From Dulcicalothrix desertica PCC 7102 (GTDB taxonomy: Bacteria; Cyanobacteriota; Cyanobacteriia; Cyanobacteriales; Nostocaceae): a stretch of 64,000 nt of DNA. The DNA lies in contig NZ_RSCL01000022.1 in assembly GCF_003991905.1 (NCBI RefSeq), forward strand, positions 1 through 64,000. Reading direction: 5' to 3'. A program made the translations under genes and the position numbers. Each line of letters opens with the position of its first letter. Position 1 is the stretch's first letter. The notes below the pieces were generated by a model. The model was not told the origin of the DNA and ran no database searches. It saw only the letters and a list, made by a program, of their open reading frames with translations. Shown here piece by piece: positions 1 to 8,653 of this stretch.

Positions 1-120
1 GCGGAAGTTTTTTGTTGGGGCGAGGGGGCGGGTTTACAGATATGTTAATGATCGCGGAAGTTTTTTGTTGGGGCGAGGGGGCGGGTTTACAGATATGTTA
101 ATGATCGCGGAAGTTTTGGG
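1..120. repeat. 53-bp tandem repeat, 2 full copies plus a partial third
   Basis: Two identical 53-bp units (1-53 and 54-106) begin with GCGGAAGTTTTTTG and end with TTAATGATC. A third copy starts at 107 and breaks off after GCGGAAGTTTTGGG. The array may extend left of the window. It runs into GGGTTAACCCGCC, a G/C-rich sequence that recurs at about 19438-19450 downstream of the ABC permease. No coding content is seen. Confidence 0.9.
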
Positions 121-165
121 TTAACCCGCCCTTACAGACCCGCCCTTACAGACTTGCGCTTGGAG

Positions 166-813
166 TTACTCCGCTTTTATAGCAAGGGATATTGCAGCAG
201 GGAGGATTCGATGTTCTTCAATTTGAATTCGTTGATGAAGCGTTTCGGTTGTATCGTCTGGCAAGATAGGTACTGCTGCCTGCATCAAAATGGGTCCATC
301 GTCAACTTGTAAGCGTACTATGTGTACTGTACAGCCAGCTATTTTAACGCCGCTTGCTAAAGCTTGTTCGATGGCACTGGCACCTTTAAAGCTGGGTAGT
401 AAGCTGGGATGAATATTTATAATTTTGTCAGTGTACGCCTGAATTAGTACTTGAGTAACAATTCGCATCCAACCAGCCATTACAACCCATTCAACATTAT
501 ACTTTTGTAGAGTGCGTACAATTTCCGCATCAAAATCTTCGCGACTTTTGTAGTCACGGTGATTTAACAGTACTGCTGGAATATCCCAATTTTCAGCACG
601 CACTGCTGCGTATGCATCTGGGTTATTGTAAATTAAAACCTGAATTTGGGCGTTGAGTTGTCCATTTTTTATTGCCTGGGCAACTGCTTCAAAGTTACTG
701 CCGCTACCCGAAGCTAAAATTCCCAGTCTACAAAAGGCGCCACCAGGTAAAATGCTGGTAATACTGGGAGAAATCAAACTATTTGTCGTCATAGCAGTTG
801 AGTAGGACACCAT
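166..813 (-). CDS. purN: Phosphoribosylglycinamide formyltransferase PurN
   Basis: Folate-dependent GAR transformylase, third step of de novo purine synthesis (GAR plus 10-formyl-THF gives FGAR), cytosolic. The 215-residue protein has the GART fold signatures in order: RLGILASGSGSNFEA near residue 29 (phosphate-binding loop), INIHPSLLPSFKG near 131 (catalytic His in the HPSLLP block) and VDDGPILMQ near 167 (catalytic Asp). The start at 813 is supported by an AGAGG ribosome binding site eight bases upstream. It gives about 27 residues before the first beta strand that E. coli PurN lacks. The gene stands alone and is divergent from the TonB receptor. Family identity is certain; the N-terminal extension is only odd. 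Confidence 0.95.
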   Translation of the reverse strand: MVSYSTAMTTNSLISPSITSILPGGAFCRLGILASGSGSNFEAVAQAIKNGQLNAQIQVLIYNNPDAYAAVRAENWDIPAVLLNHRDYKSREDFDAEIVRTLQKYNVEWVVMAGWMRIVTQVLIQAYTDKIINIHPSLLPSFKGASAIEQALASGVKIAGCTVHIVRLQVDDGPILMQAAVPILPDDTTETLHQRIQIEEHRILPAAISLAIKAE

Positions 814-820
814 AATTTCC

Positions 821-892
821 TCTCTGTGTTCTTTGTGTCTCTGTGGTAGTATAAAGAGCTTTTTACCACAGAGACGCTCTTGACACAGAGAA
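821..892. repeat. Dispersed CACAGAGAC-type inverted repeat
   Basis: Sequences of the type TCTCTGTGGTA and TACCACAGAGAC face each other and can form a hairpin. Related copies occur near 1320-1352, 13316-13395, 14205-14300, 21897-21930, 35545-35575 and 55248-55280, nearly always at gene borders. This is a dispersed cyanobacterial intergenic repeat, not a gene. Confidence 0.75.
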
Positions 893-1022
893 AACTTTAG
901 AGAAGGCGGCGACAGGAACGAGTTGTGTTAGGTGCTAGTTTTTTGATTAGCTATTGTATAACTTTAGCACTAATATATCAAGCTATTTAGGAATAATTTC
1001 TGATTTACTTAATAAACTTAAA

Positions 1023-1072
1023 TATGACATTGCGTCATACTAAAAAAAGAGAAAGTTTGACGTATTGTCATA
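1023..1072. promoter_or_regulatory. Two TGAC-N5-GTCA dyads, putative operator of the TonB receptor
   Basis: TATGAC-ATTGC-GTCATA lies at 1023-1039 and TTTGAC-GTATT-GTCATA at 1056-1072. The two dyads share half-sites and a 5-bp spacer, and their centres are 33 bp apart (about three helical turns). A weaker relative, TTGACATTATGTGTTCA, lies at 1114-1130. The position, about 350 bp upstream of the receptor start and between divergent genes, suits a dimeric repressor or activator. The site does not look like the A/T-rich Fur or Zur boxes known from cyanobacteria. The regulator is unknown and the role is inferred. Confidence 0.45.
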
Positions 1073-1162
1073 TTAGATATGTCAAGAAAGTATATTATTT
1101 TGCATCTAAAAGCTTGACATTATGTGTTCATAACGATAATGTTTTTTAACAGTATTGCATAT

Positions 1163-1290
1163 ATAATCCCCCTAGCCCCCCCTTAATAAAGAAGGGGGAA
1201 TAAATAAATTAAATTTATAGCTCCTTTAATAAGGATAGAACTTAGTAGATTTCTAGCCCCCCGAATTCGCGGGAGGTTGGGGGGATAAAT
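1163..1290. repeat. Degenerate C-run/G-run intergenic repeat
   Basis: AATCCCCCTAGCCCCCCCTT near 1166 is followed by AAGAAGGGGGAA and, about 60 bp later, by AGCCCCCC...GGTTGGGGGGAT. It resembles the core of the elements at 42891-42993 and 53119-53252 and is probably a decayed member of the same family. A further fragment lies at 3897-3932. Confidence 0.5.
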
Positions 1291-1421
1291 TTGACAAATT
1301 ACAGTATTAAAATAAATTCTTCTTTGTGTTCTTTGTGCCTTTGTGGTTTATAAAAAATGAACCGTACCTAGTACACTAAGTTAACAAATAAAGAAATTAA
1401 CCTATAAATTAGGAGATTAGA

Positions 1422-3479
1422 GTGCAAAATTTATATTTATACAAAATCGCTTTATTAAGTCTATTGATAGGATTACCAGCATTTGCTGCTGACACTAATC
1501 AGCAAGATATTCTCAATCTAAATGAAATCAAGTTACCATCACAAGAAGCGAAGTTCTTAACTCAACAACCTACAAATAATCAAGTCCAAGAAGAATCAAA
1601 ACCAGAACAACCATCGTCTGAAAACACCCAACAAGACGATTCGGATATAGATATAGAAGCAATTGGAGAAAAAGACACACTCCCTCAATCTACACCAACT
1701 TACGTCATTGAAAAAGAAGAAATCCAGAAACAAGGCGCCACAAGTGTTGCGGATATCTTGAAGAGAATGCCTGGATTTGTCATTAACAACGTTGGACACG
1801 GCGCTGACATTCATACAGGAACATATTACCGAGGCGCTACACTAAATCAAACAGTGATTTTGATTAACGGTAGAAGAGTTGATACTAATGTCAATACTTC
1901 TCATGGCGCCACAGATTTAAATAGCATTCCAGTTGAAGCAATAGACCGAGTAGAACTATACAGCGGAACAGCAACATCATTATATGGTTCTTCTGGTTTT
2001 GGTGGAGTCGTTAATATCATTACAAAGCAAGGCAATACCACCCCCAGATTTAATGCTTCTACAGAATTTGGTTCATTGAATTTAAACAACCAACAAACAA
2101 GTTATAGCGGTGGTACCGAAAACGTTAGATATAATCTAAGCTTTGAACGGTTGTTTATAGACAACCGTTATAAAGTACCTGTAGGCGCCGCAAATAGAGA
2201 CGCAAGCGGTAATTTATTTAACGCCGATACAGCGACAAGTACTTACTTTGGTAATCTTGCCCTAGACTTAGATAAAAAAAACACCGTTAACTTAGACGTA
2301 AAAGTACTAAGTAGTCGTCGCGGTCTAGTATATTTTGGTTTTCCATTACAGCGAGATAGATTAGACCATGATGGATTAAACATTGGTTTATCATGGAAAT
2401 CAGAACTAGCAAAAGGTTCTAACCTAACCACTACATTTGGATACAACCGAGATTATTTTAATACCTACGGACCAACAGGAACATTTTACCGCACAGGAAC
2501 ATTAGACACACAACAATTTACAGGTAGAATAGAACATGATTGGCAAGTCACCTCAAACAATCAACTTCGTTGGGGTTTAGATATAAAAAACACCGACTTA
2601 AATAGTCTTGCCGACAGTACACTACCAAGTCGAATAGCTTTAAACGAAACCGAAGATAGAAGTTTATTGAATACAGCACTATTTGCCGTTAACACTTTTA
2701 ATATTAGTGATAATCTTTTATTCGATTTAGGATTACGACAAAGCTTTGACTCAGAGTTTGGGAGCTACTTTAATCCAAGCGGAGGATTGCGATATGCCAT
2801 CACACCAAATCTCGCTGTACGTGGTAGTTTAGCTTATGGACAGCGTAACCCAGGTCTAGACCAACTATACACATACGACACAGTACATGGTTGGTTGCCA
2901 AACGCCAATTTAGAACCAGAAACAGGCACATCTTGGACTGCTGGCATAGATATTAACATTACCAAAGATATAATCGGGCAATTTACTTATTTTGGCAGCA
3001 GTATCGACAATACCCTTAGCGTCATTCAAGGACAATGGCAGAATATTGGCTTAGTTGACACCAATGGTTTTGAAGCTGCACTACGCATGAAAGTCGCGCG
3101 TGATTGGTCAACTTTTGTAAACTACACCTATACAGATGCCCAAGTTAAAACAGGAGCAGATAGAGGTTTACAGTTAGGCTTAATACCCTACTCATTACTT
3201 CAAGCAGGTGTTGGATACGAAAAAAATGGCTGGCAAGCTAACTTATATGCTACCTACAACAGCGGCGCCCGTCGAGCATTATTCGCGGCGCCAGGAGACA
3301 GAAACACAGATTTTGTACCTTCTTACTTCAACCTAGACCTCAGCACCCGCATACCAGTAACATCAAACTTAGGCTTAACATTTTACCTAGAAAACTTACT
3401 AGGAGAACAATACGAAAAAGTAAATCGTATCTACAGTCCCGGTTTCACCTTCCGTGTAGGTCTAACCTCCACCATCTAA
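1422..3479 (+). CDS. TonB-dependent outer membrane receptor
   Basis: A 685-residue outer-membrane receptor, likely for a metal chelate or cofactor, driven by TonB/ExbBD. It starts at GTG 1422 behind AGGAG. The signal peptide reads MQNLYLYKIALLSLLIG with cleavage after AFA. A low-complexity Gln/Asn/Glu linker follows. The plug domain spans about 80-200 (VIEKEEIQKQGATSVADIL, YRGATLNQTVILINGRRV, VEAIDRVELYSGTATSLYGS, GGVVNIIT), then the beta barrel runs to the end with SPGFTFRVGLTSTI. No AMIN domain is present, unlike many cyanobacterial siderophore receptors. No transport partner gene lies nearby, so the substrate cannot be read from context. Upstream dyads at 1023-1072 suggest specific regulation. 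Confidence 0.9.
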   Translation: MQNLYLYKIALLSLLIGLPAFAADTNQQDILNLNEIKLPSQEAKFLTQQPTNNQVQEESKPEQPSSENTQQDDSDIDIEAIGEKDTLPQSTPTYVIEKEEIQKQGATSVADILKRMPGFVINNVGHGADIHTGTYYRGATLNQTVILINGRRVDTNVNTSHGATDLNSIPVEAIDRVELYSGTATSLYGSSGFGGVVNIITKQGNTTPRFNASTEFGSLNLNNQQTSYSGGTENVRYNLSFERLFIDNRYKVPVGAANRDASGNLFNADTATSTYFGNLALDLDKKNTVNLDVKVLSSRRGLVYFGFPLQRDRLDHDGLNIGLSWKSELAKGSNLTTTFGYNRDYFNTYGPTGTFYRTGTLDTQQFTGRIEHDWQVTSNNQLRWGLDIKNTDLNSLADSTLPSRIALNETEDRSLLNTALFAVNTFNISDNLLFDLGLRQSFDSEFGSYFNPSGGLRYAITPNLAVRGSLAYGQRNPGLDQLYTYDTVHGWLPNANLEPETGTSWTAGIDINITKDIIGQFTYFGSSIDNTLSVIQGQWQNIGLVDTNGFEAALRMKVARDWSTFVNYTYTDAQVKTGADRGLQLGLIPYSLLQAGVGYEKNGWQANLYATYNSGARRALFAAPGDRNTDFVPSYFNLDLSTRIPVTSNLGLTFYLENLLGEQYEKVNRIYSPGFTFRVGLTSTI

Positions 3480-3555
3480 AATTAATCTTGTAAAACAGCT
3501 AATCTTGTGGAGCGGGCATCCCTGCCCGCCCCCACATTCACAATTAACAAGTTGA

Positions 3556-3591
3556 AATAAAAAAAGGGCAGATAATTAAATATCTACCCTA
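3556..3591 (-). terminator. Rho-independent terminator of the relic outer-membrane gene
   Basis: Read on the minus strand, an AGGGTAGATA / TATCTGCCCT hairpin is followed directly by seven T residues. It lies about 40 bp past the stop of the relic at 3631 and fits termination of that once-intact gene. Confidence 0.65.
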
Positions 3592-3630
3592 AGCAAAAAA
3601 ATATTAATTCAAGGCATTATCATTGACTAC

Positions 3631-3862
3631 TTAGAAGCGGTATCCTACGCCAGCCTGGATACTTAATGCATCGCCAGAACCTCTTTTGTATGCATCAATT
3701 GCGTATTTTACATCTCCGAACAAAACAATATTTTTGCTCATAGCAGATTCCGCACCTAAAGTCAATAAAGCTGAATTGCGATTTCCTAACTGTCAGCAGA
3801 AGCAATTCCAGCCGAAACAACAGCAGATGTAACGAAAGCTACAGACAACGTAGTATGAGAGG
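3631..3862 (-). pseudogene. Outer-membrane beta-barrel protein relic with a large internal deletion
   Basis: Two pieces of a secreted barrel protein survive on the minus strand. The upstream piece (about 3790-3862) encodes a signal-peptide-like stretch, TLSVAFVTSAVVSAGIASAD, followed at once by a stop. The downstream piece (3631-3786) encodes about 50 residues beginning RNSALLTLGAESAMSKNIVL and ending SIQAGVGYRF-stop. That is a classic barrel C-terminus with terminal Phe. The middle of the gene is gone. No start codon survives because a dispersed repeat (GGGCAAGGATGCCCATTCC, 3867-3885) sits where the start should be. A terminator remains downstream. Confidence 0.7.
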
Positions 3863-3896
3863 AACGGGCAAGGATGCCCATTCCACAAGAAACTAA

Positions 3897-3932
3897 GCTC
3901 CCCTTTATTAAGGGGGTTAGGGGGGATCAATA
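3897..3932. repeat. C-run/G-run repeat fragment
   Basis: GCTCCCCTTTATTAAGGGGG followed by TTAGGGGGGAT matches the 3' half of the elements at 42891-42993 and 53119-53252. It lies just past the murJ stop and could act as a stem-loop in the 3' UTR. Confidence 0.6.
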
Positions 3933-3938
3933 TTTGAA

Positions 3939-5561
3939 TTACCTTTTTAATATTTTTTGTCGCATTTTTACAGTAAAGCTGTTGATTTCGTGTATTCGCA
4001 TCACAGCAGTAATGGCGCCAAACACTATTAACCCTGCAAGTCCTGCAACAGAAAGTTTTATTAGTAAAAGCAGTAGATTTTCGTTACCAACTAAAAACCG
4101 TTCCACAAGCTGTAATGTGGCAAAGCTAGAAATTCCACCTGCAACACTCGCAGCAGTTAATCCTAAAATAGGCAAACTCCACTCGATCCACGGTAAACCA
4201 CCAATTTTGCGGTCGAGTAAGTATAAAAGCATTAAAGTAGAACTTAAGTTTACTCCTACGGTTGCTAGTACTAAACCAGGGGCGCCAAATGATTGAATGA
4301 AAATCAAATCAAGAACGACATTTAGGACAATATTAAACAAGCTAATGCGAAACGGCGTATTTCCATCACCCAAAGCATAAAACACTCGTACTAAAACATC
4401 TCGTCCAAGGTAAACGAACATCCCGACACCATAAGCAACCAGCAGTGAAGCAACTAAATCAGCAGCTTTTTGGTCGAATGCTCCTCGTTTATATACTAAA
4501 GTTACTATTGGTTGGGATAAAGCAATCATTAGGGCGCCCAAAGGCAACATTGTAAATGCCGAAAGAATTAGTCCTTGACGGATGCGCTGCTTTAATTCAC
4601 CCCAGTCTTGTGGATCAGTCAGACGAGAAAATATAGGTAGCAATGGAACTAATACAATATTAGAAATTACTCCTAGAGGTGTTTGAACAAGTAAATTGGC
4701 GTAGTTCAATCCTGAAGCGGCGCCACGAATATAAGAAGCAAATATAGAATTAATCTGCCAATTAATATAAAGCATTCCAGAGGAAAAGGTTGCCGGAAGC
4801 ATAATTTTCATTATCTCCCTCACACCTGGTTGGTTAAAGTCAAACCGCAGTCGCAAACCACCCATGCCAATGCGCGCTTGTGCGACAAGTTGAACTGCCC
4901 ATTGTAATATGGCGCCTGCAGTTGTACCAACCGCTAAAATTGCCCCACTGTATATAACATTTTCTGCGGCGTAAATATTTTTTCCTAACTGCAATCCTAG
5001 AAATGCAACGGCAATGACGACCGTAATACTCGATAGTAAAGGACTAATCGAAGGCAACCAATATTGATTGGCAACGTTAAGAGTACCAAAACCAATACCA
5101 ATTAACCCCGCTAGCACTGCCATCGGCGCCATAATTTGAAGTTGTCGGGTGGCAATTGCTTTAATTAATTCTCCATCAGGACGTTGGTCTAAACCAGGTG
5201 TTGTTAAATCAATCAGGTTTCCAGCAAAAACTACCAGCAAAATTGTGACTGCTAAAAGCACGACACCAACAAGCGTGGTCATCGTTTCCACCAAGGGTGC
5301 AGCTTCTTCTTTCTTCCGCTTCGCTAAAACACTAACAATTGCGCTGTAAAACGGACCGTTGATACCACCCAGTAAAATCAGTAGAAATCCGGGGACGATA
5401 TAAGCGAAGTTATAGGCTTCAGCAATTGCGTCTGTACCAAACGCGGCGCCAATAGCGACTTGGCGCGCTAAACCTACAACTTTGCTAATAATGGTAGCAG
5501 CAGCTACAATACCAGCGATACCAGCCAGGGAGCGAGTTACTTTTTTTTGTTCTTGTGACAC
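3939..5561 (-). CDS. murJ: Lipid II flippase MurJ (MviN family)
   Basis: Flips undecaprenyl-linked lipid II across the plasma membrane for peptidoglycan synthesis. The 540-residue protein is hydrophobic throughout with about 14 membrane segments. Family landmarks include GLARQVAIGAAFGTDAIAEAYNFAYIVPG near residue 26, GGINGPFYSAIVSVLAKRKKE near 60, and NYANLLVQTPLGVISNIVLVPLLP near 283. Length and layout match cyanobacterial MurJ. It is monocistronic, and the pentapeptide gene upstream is separated by about 90 bp. The stop is adjacent to the 3897 repeat. Identity is clear. Confidence 0.93.
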   Translation of the reverse strand: MSQEQKKVTRSLAGIAGIVAAATIISKVVGLARQVAIGAAFGTDAIAEAYNFAYIVPGFLLILLGGINGPFYSAIVSVLAKRKKEEAAPLVETMTTLVGVVLLAVTILLVVFAGNLIDLTTPGLDQRPDGELIKAIATRQLQIMAPMAVLAGLIGIGFGTLNVANQYWLPSISPLLSSITVVIAVAFLGLQLGKNIYAAENVIYSGAILAVGTTAGAILQWAVQLVAQARIGMGGLRLRFDFNQPGVREIMKIMLPATFSSGMLYINWQINSIFASYIRGAASGLNYANLLVQTPLGVISNIVLVPLLPIFSRLTDPQDWGELKQRIRQGLILSAFTMLPLGALMIALSQPIVTLVYKRGAFDQKAADLVASLLVAYGVGMFVYLGRDVLVRVFYALGDGNTPFRISLFNIVLNVVLDLIFIQSFGAPGLVLATVGVNLSSTLMLLYLLDRKIGGLPWIEWSLPILGLTAASVAGGISSFATLQLVERFLVGNENLLLLLIKLSVAGLAGLIVFGAITAVMRIHEINSFTVKMRQKILKR

Positions 5562-5649
5562 AAATAATACCCGAATCTTCAGGTGAGGGCGCTTATCTGT
5601 TGAACATTTAACATGAAAGTGACTATTCTGTCAGGCAAATTTTAATCAA

Positions 5650-6156
5650 TTATTTACAACCTAAACTATCTCTTGTTGCGACACCAGTCACTGGGTTAAC
5701 ACCGTCCGCGCGTGTACACATCAGGCTAACTTGGTAGCGGTCGATAAGAGCATTGCTAAAGTCGGCGCCTGTAATATCGGCATCGAATAAGCGACTGCGA
5801 GTTAGTGTTGCATCAGTGAATATGGCGTTTCTAAGATTGGCATTATCAAGGGTAACGCGGTCTACTAAGGCGCCTGTGAGGTTAGCACCTTCTAAGTTGG
5901 CTTTGAGCATTACGCCTTTGGTGAACATCGCATTGGTTAAGTTGGCGCCTTTGAAATTGGTGCCACGCATTTCTGCTGCTACAAAATTTACACCTACTAA
6001 ATCAGTATTAGAGAAATCACGATTCTCTAAACTGGCGTTGTTATAGTTGATTGTATTAATTTGAGCATATCCTGGCTTGGCATTAAACATTACTAGTAAA
6101 CATGCCAAAGTAAGTATAGTTATTAAAGTGACAACACTACGCAATATTTTTTTCAT
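5650..6156 (-). CDS. Secreted or lumenal pentapeptide repeat protein
   Basis: The start chosen is ATG 6156 ([20 protein letters not shown]), which gives a clean signal peptide ending near AKPGYAQ. An upstream ATG at 6201 would translate through a dispersed palindrome. The mature protein is a run of A(N/D)LxN-type pentapeptides ([39 protein letters not shown]) predicted to form a right-handed quadrilateral beta helix. A short Cys-containing tail follows ([15 protein letters not shown]), possibly a disulfide. Cyanobacteria carry many such proteins in the lumen or periplasm, and few have known function. It lies downstream of the kinase fragments on the same strand. Confidence 0.8.
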   Translation of the reverse strand: MKKILRSVVTLITILTLACLLVMFNAKPGYAQINTINYNNASLENRDFSNTDLVGVNFVAAEMRGTNFKGANLTNAMFTKGVMLKANLEGANLTGALVDRVTLDNANLRNAIFTDATLTRSRLFDADITGADFSNALIDRYQVSLMCTRADGVNPVTGVATRDSLGCK

Positions 6157-6165
6157 AAGCTCGAA

Positions 6166-6230
6166 AGAAACCGGGTTTCTAAGAAAAATCATCATGTTCA
6201 TTATAAGATATCAAAAGAAACCCGGTTTCT
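6166..6230. repeat. Pair of AGAAACC(C/G)GGTTTCT palindromes
   Basis: Perfect or near-perfect 15-bp palindromes lie at 6166-6180 and 6216-6230. The second one encodes RNRVSF near the C-terminus of the kinase fragment that ends at 6201. The same palindrome recurs at 16087, 16139, 24254, 27759, 27822 and 27874, and in a variant form in the array at 40400-40764. Confidence 0.85.
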
Positions 6231-7130
6231 CACAGGGATTGTAATAACAAACTCCGTACCTTCCCCTTCAGTTGAATTTATATCGATACTACCATGATGT
6301 TTCTCAACAATAATTTGACGTGCGATAGCCAAACCTAACCCTGTCCCTTTCCCAACAGCTTTAGTGGTAAATAAATGGTCAAACACCTTGCCTTTAACTT
6401 CATCTGACATTCCAATACCATTATCTATAATTCGGATAATAGCTGAATAATTATCTTGACTAAATTCGGTTATAATTGTAATTATATTTGGATTTGCTTG
6501 AATATCTTCAAAACTCTTGCCTCGATTTGATTCCTCCAAAGCATCGATAGCATTTGCGAGCAAATTCATAAAAACTTGGTTAAGCTGTCCTGCATAACAC
6601 TCAACTTGTGGGATACTACCATAATTACAAATCACTTCAATAACAGGGCGATTTTCGTCTGCTTTCAAACGATGTTTGAGAATTAAAATTGTACTATCTA
6701 AGCCATCATGAATATTAAACTCAGTTGGATGCTCGCTATCCGCACGCGAGAAAGTACGAAGACTAGTGCTAATATTGCGAATACGTTTAATTCCTTCTTG
6801 AGTTGAGTTTATTAATTTTGGTAAATCTTCTTGTAAATATTCTAAATCAATAGCTTCAGTTTCTGCTTCAATCTCTTTTCCTGGTTGGGGAAAACATTGT
6901 TGATACAATTTAATTAAACCTAACAAATCTTTACTATATCCTTCAATATGATTCACATTTCCATGTACAAAGCCAATAGGATTATTAATTTCATGAGCAA
7001 CACCAGCAACTAAATTTCCTAAAGCTGACATTTTCTCACTTTGTATAAGCTGCATTTGAGAAGATTGCAATTCTTTAGTTCTTTGGGTAACTTGTTGCTC
7101 TAAGTTTTTGGTTAAGTATCTTAGCTGCAA
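6201..7130 (-). CDS. Histidine kinase catalytic part, split from its sensor by an in-frame stop
   Basis: This is the C-terminal half of a membrane histidine kinase. It holds a coiled-coil linker ([12 protein letters not shown]), the H-box ([17 protein letters not shown], phospho-acceptor His), N-box ([10 protein letters not shown]), G1 (DNGIGM), F-box (FDHLFTTK) and G2 (GTGLGLAIA). It is in the same reading frame as the sensor gene at 7164-8384. Only a TAA at 7164-7166 separates them, and the sequence between continues the protein sense ([13 protein letters not shown]). The first usable start is TTG 7130 with no clear ribosome binding site, so separate translation is doubtful. The C-terminal RNRVSF comes from a dispersed palindrome. 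No response regulator is adjacent. Confidence 0.75.
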   Translation of the reverse strand: MQLRYLTKNLEQQVTQRTKELQSSQMQLIQSEKMSALGNLVAGVAHEINNPIGFVHGNVNHIEGYSKDLLGLIKLYQQCFPQPGKEIEAETEAIDLEYLQEDLPKLINSTQEGIKRIRNISTSLRTFSRADSEHPTEFNIHDGLDSTILILKHRLKADENRPVIEVICNYGSIPQVECYAGQLNQVFMNLLANAIDALEESNRGKSFEDIQANPNIITIITEFSQDNYSAIIRIIDNGIGMSDEVKGKVFDHLFTTKAVGKGTGLGLAIARQIIVEKHHGSIDINSTEGEGTEFVITIPVRNRVSFDIL

Positions 7131-7163
7131 ATGAGTTTTAATACGTGCAAAAACTTCTGCTTC

Positions 7164-8384
7164 TTATTCTTCAAAAGATAGCTGTAGCTGGGCTGTCATT
7201 TGGCGAAACGATTGCTCTAAAATAGAAATCTCATCTCCTGTTTGAAAGCTTGAGTCTTTGTAATGTTGATTTTCAATAGCTTCTGTACTTTGATTTAATC
7301 GTTGTAATCGCTCGCTATCAGCTTGTGCTAATTTTTTGCACTCTTCGAGAATTGGATGCAAACGACGATTAAGTTGTCGAACAAATAAAGCAACTACAAA
7401 AGCTAGTACAATACCAGCACCGACGGCGCCTCCAACTGTAATAAATAGTACAGGAAGTAATACAACCGATTGAGGAACGACAGCGAGCATTAGCCAATTT
7501 GCACCTTTAATACGCTGGTACACCCAATAATCACCATCTCGAAGTATTAATCCAGCTTGAGAGTGCTGAATTTGTTGCCATAGGGTTTTGAGTTTGGGAA
7601 TATCGGTATAACTTTTTAAGTTTGTGGCTTTTTGAGGATTTGGGGGATAAGCGAGCAATTTTCCTTTTTCGCTTAAAATCACGAAGTAGCCATTATCTTT
7701 GATGACAGAAGTTTGGACTTTTGTGCTTAAAGCCGTAACACTGATATCAAATGCTGTTGTGCCGATTACTTGATTACGGTCATTGATAATTGGAACTACA
7801 AAGGTGGACATTGTGATTCCATGCCAGGGAAAGGGTTCTGTTAAAACTGCTTTTTTCAAAGTTACAGGCAGTCTCACATAATCTTGCTGAGTGTAATCTT
7901 CAAGTGAGGCAACGTCTACGTAACGAATACCAAGATTAGGCGCCGATAAAGCTTCTCCAATTTGTTCAGGGGTTTTTTGGTCAACAAAATAGTATGGTAG
8001 AAATAATTTACGGTCTGCTAGAAACTGGAAAGGTTCTTGACTTAACCCATAACCCATTGCAATGGAAGGGCGATTTTGGAAAAAATTGAAAGCGAGTTGT
8101 TTATATGTATTAATATCGCGAACTCCACTGTCAACCTTAGTTTCAACTGCTGCACTTGACATTCGCAAACCTCGTTCAGCTTCCGATAGCTGTGCTTCAA
8201 TTGCTCTAACTTGCGTATTTAAACTACCTCGAATTTCATCTCTAGCTCTATTTTCTAAAGTTCGGTAGAAGAAATAAGACATACCACCTAGCCCAAATAA
8301 GGCGCCGCTTAATACATATAAAAATAGCTTGGCGCCGATAGTATATGTAGATTTTTTCTTCAATGCAAAATCGTAACTAGGCAT
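7164..8384 (-). CDS. Sensor part of a split histidine kinase (extracytoplasmic sensor, HAMP)
   Basis: A 406-residue N-terminal half: cytosolic start, membrane segment near 18-40 (AKLFLYVLSGALFGLGGMSYFF), a periplasmic dCache-like sensor domain to about 305 (AMGYGLSQEP, TMSTFVVPIINDRNQVIGTTAFDISV), a second membrane segment (VVLLPVLFITVGGAVGAGIVLAF), then HAMP and linker helices ending QLQLSFEE-stop. The TAA stop at 7164 falls inside the helical linker, where the kinase half continues in frame. Intact relatives would be about 725 residues. The gene is either a recent pseudogene or produces a kinase-less receptor. Confidence 0.8.
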   Translation of the reverse strand: MPSYDFALKKKSTYTIGAKLFLYVLSGALFGLGGMSYFFYRTLENRARDEIRGSLNTQVRAIEAQLSEAERGLRMSSAAVETKVDSGVRDINTYKQLAFNFFQNRPSIAMGYGLSQEPFQFLADRKLFLPYYFVDQKTPEQIGEALSAPNLGIRYVDVASLEDYTQQDYVRLPVTLKKAVLTEPFPWHGITMSTFVVPIINDRNQVIGTTAFDISVTALSTKVQTSVIKDNGYFVILSEKGKLLAYPPNPQKATNLKSYTDIPKLKTLWQQIQHSQAGLILRDGDYWVYQRIKGANWLMLAVVPQSVVLLPVLFITVGGAVGAGIVLAFVVALFVRQLNRRLHPILEECKKLAQADSERLQRLNQSTEAIENQHYKDSSFQTGDEISILEQSFRQMTAQLQLSFEE

Positions 8385-8556
8385 ATAACATAAAATTTAA
8401 AATTTCTTTTAAAGATATTGTGCCCAGGATTTTGCTATATCTAACACCATAAAGGTATATACTGATATTGAAGTTATTTAGCTATAAATGGCTATATTTT
8501 GATAATTATCAATATTTTTGAAGATAAAGTATTCGATTAAATCAGAAATTTATAGT

Positions 8557-8588
8557 CAAAAAAATCCCTCCAATTTTTATTCGGAGGG
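8557..8588 (-). terminator. Rho-independent terminator of the LCP gene
   Basis: On the minus strand a CCCTCC / GGAGGG stem with an A/T-rich 11-base loop is followed by a run of T residues. It lies about 65 bp past the LCP stop. It could also work on the plus strand, where the stem is followed by ATATTTTTTATTT. Confidence 0.7.
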
Positions 8589-8606
8589 AGATATTTTTTA
8601 TTTATG

Positions 8607-8634
8607 GTACAGACGTTACATGCAACGTCTGTAC
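8607..8634. repeat. 28-bp hairpin GTACAGACGTT-N6-AACGTCTGTAC
   Basis: The 11-bp arms are perfect around ACATGC. It sits between the LCP stop and its terminator. Palindromes ending in GTCTGTAC or CTCTAC occur elsewhere (18549-18576, 56580-56607), so this is a dispersed element. Confidence 0.75.
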
Positions 8635-8653
8635 AAAATTCTGAAACTATTTT

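Noticed and set aside
1-120. Possible CRISPR or origin iterons
   Set aside because: Only two full 53-bp units that are identical throughout, so no spacers; no replication gene nearby.
1100-1421. Cobalamin-type riboswitch in the TonB receptor leader
   Set aside because: No recognisable B12-box-like or other aptamer core; the region is made of dispersed repeats and A/T-rich sequence.
3874-4296. A 140-codon plus-strand frame overlapping murJ
   Set aside because: Antisense shadow of a clear MurJ gene, starting in a dispersed repeat.
6157-6201. Longer N-terminus of the pentapeptide protein
   Set aside because: It would translate a dispersed palindrome and hide a good signal peptide that begins at 6156.
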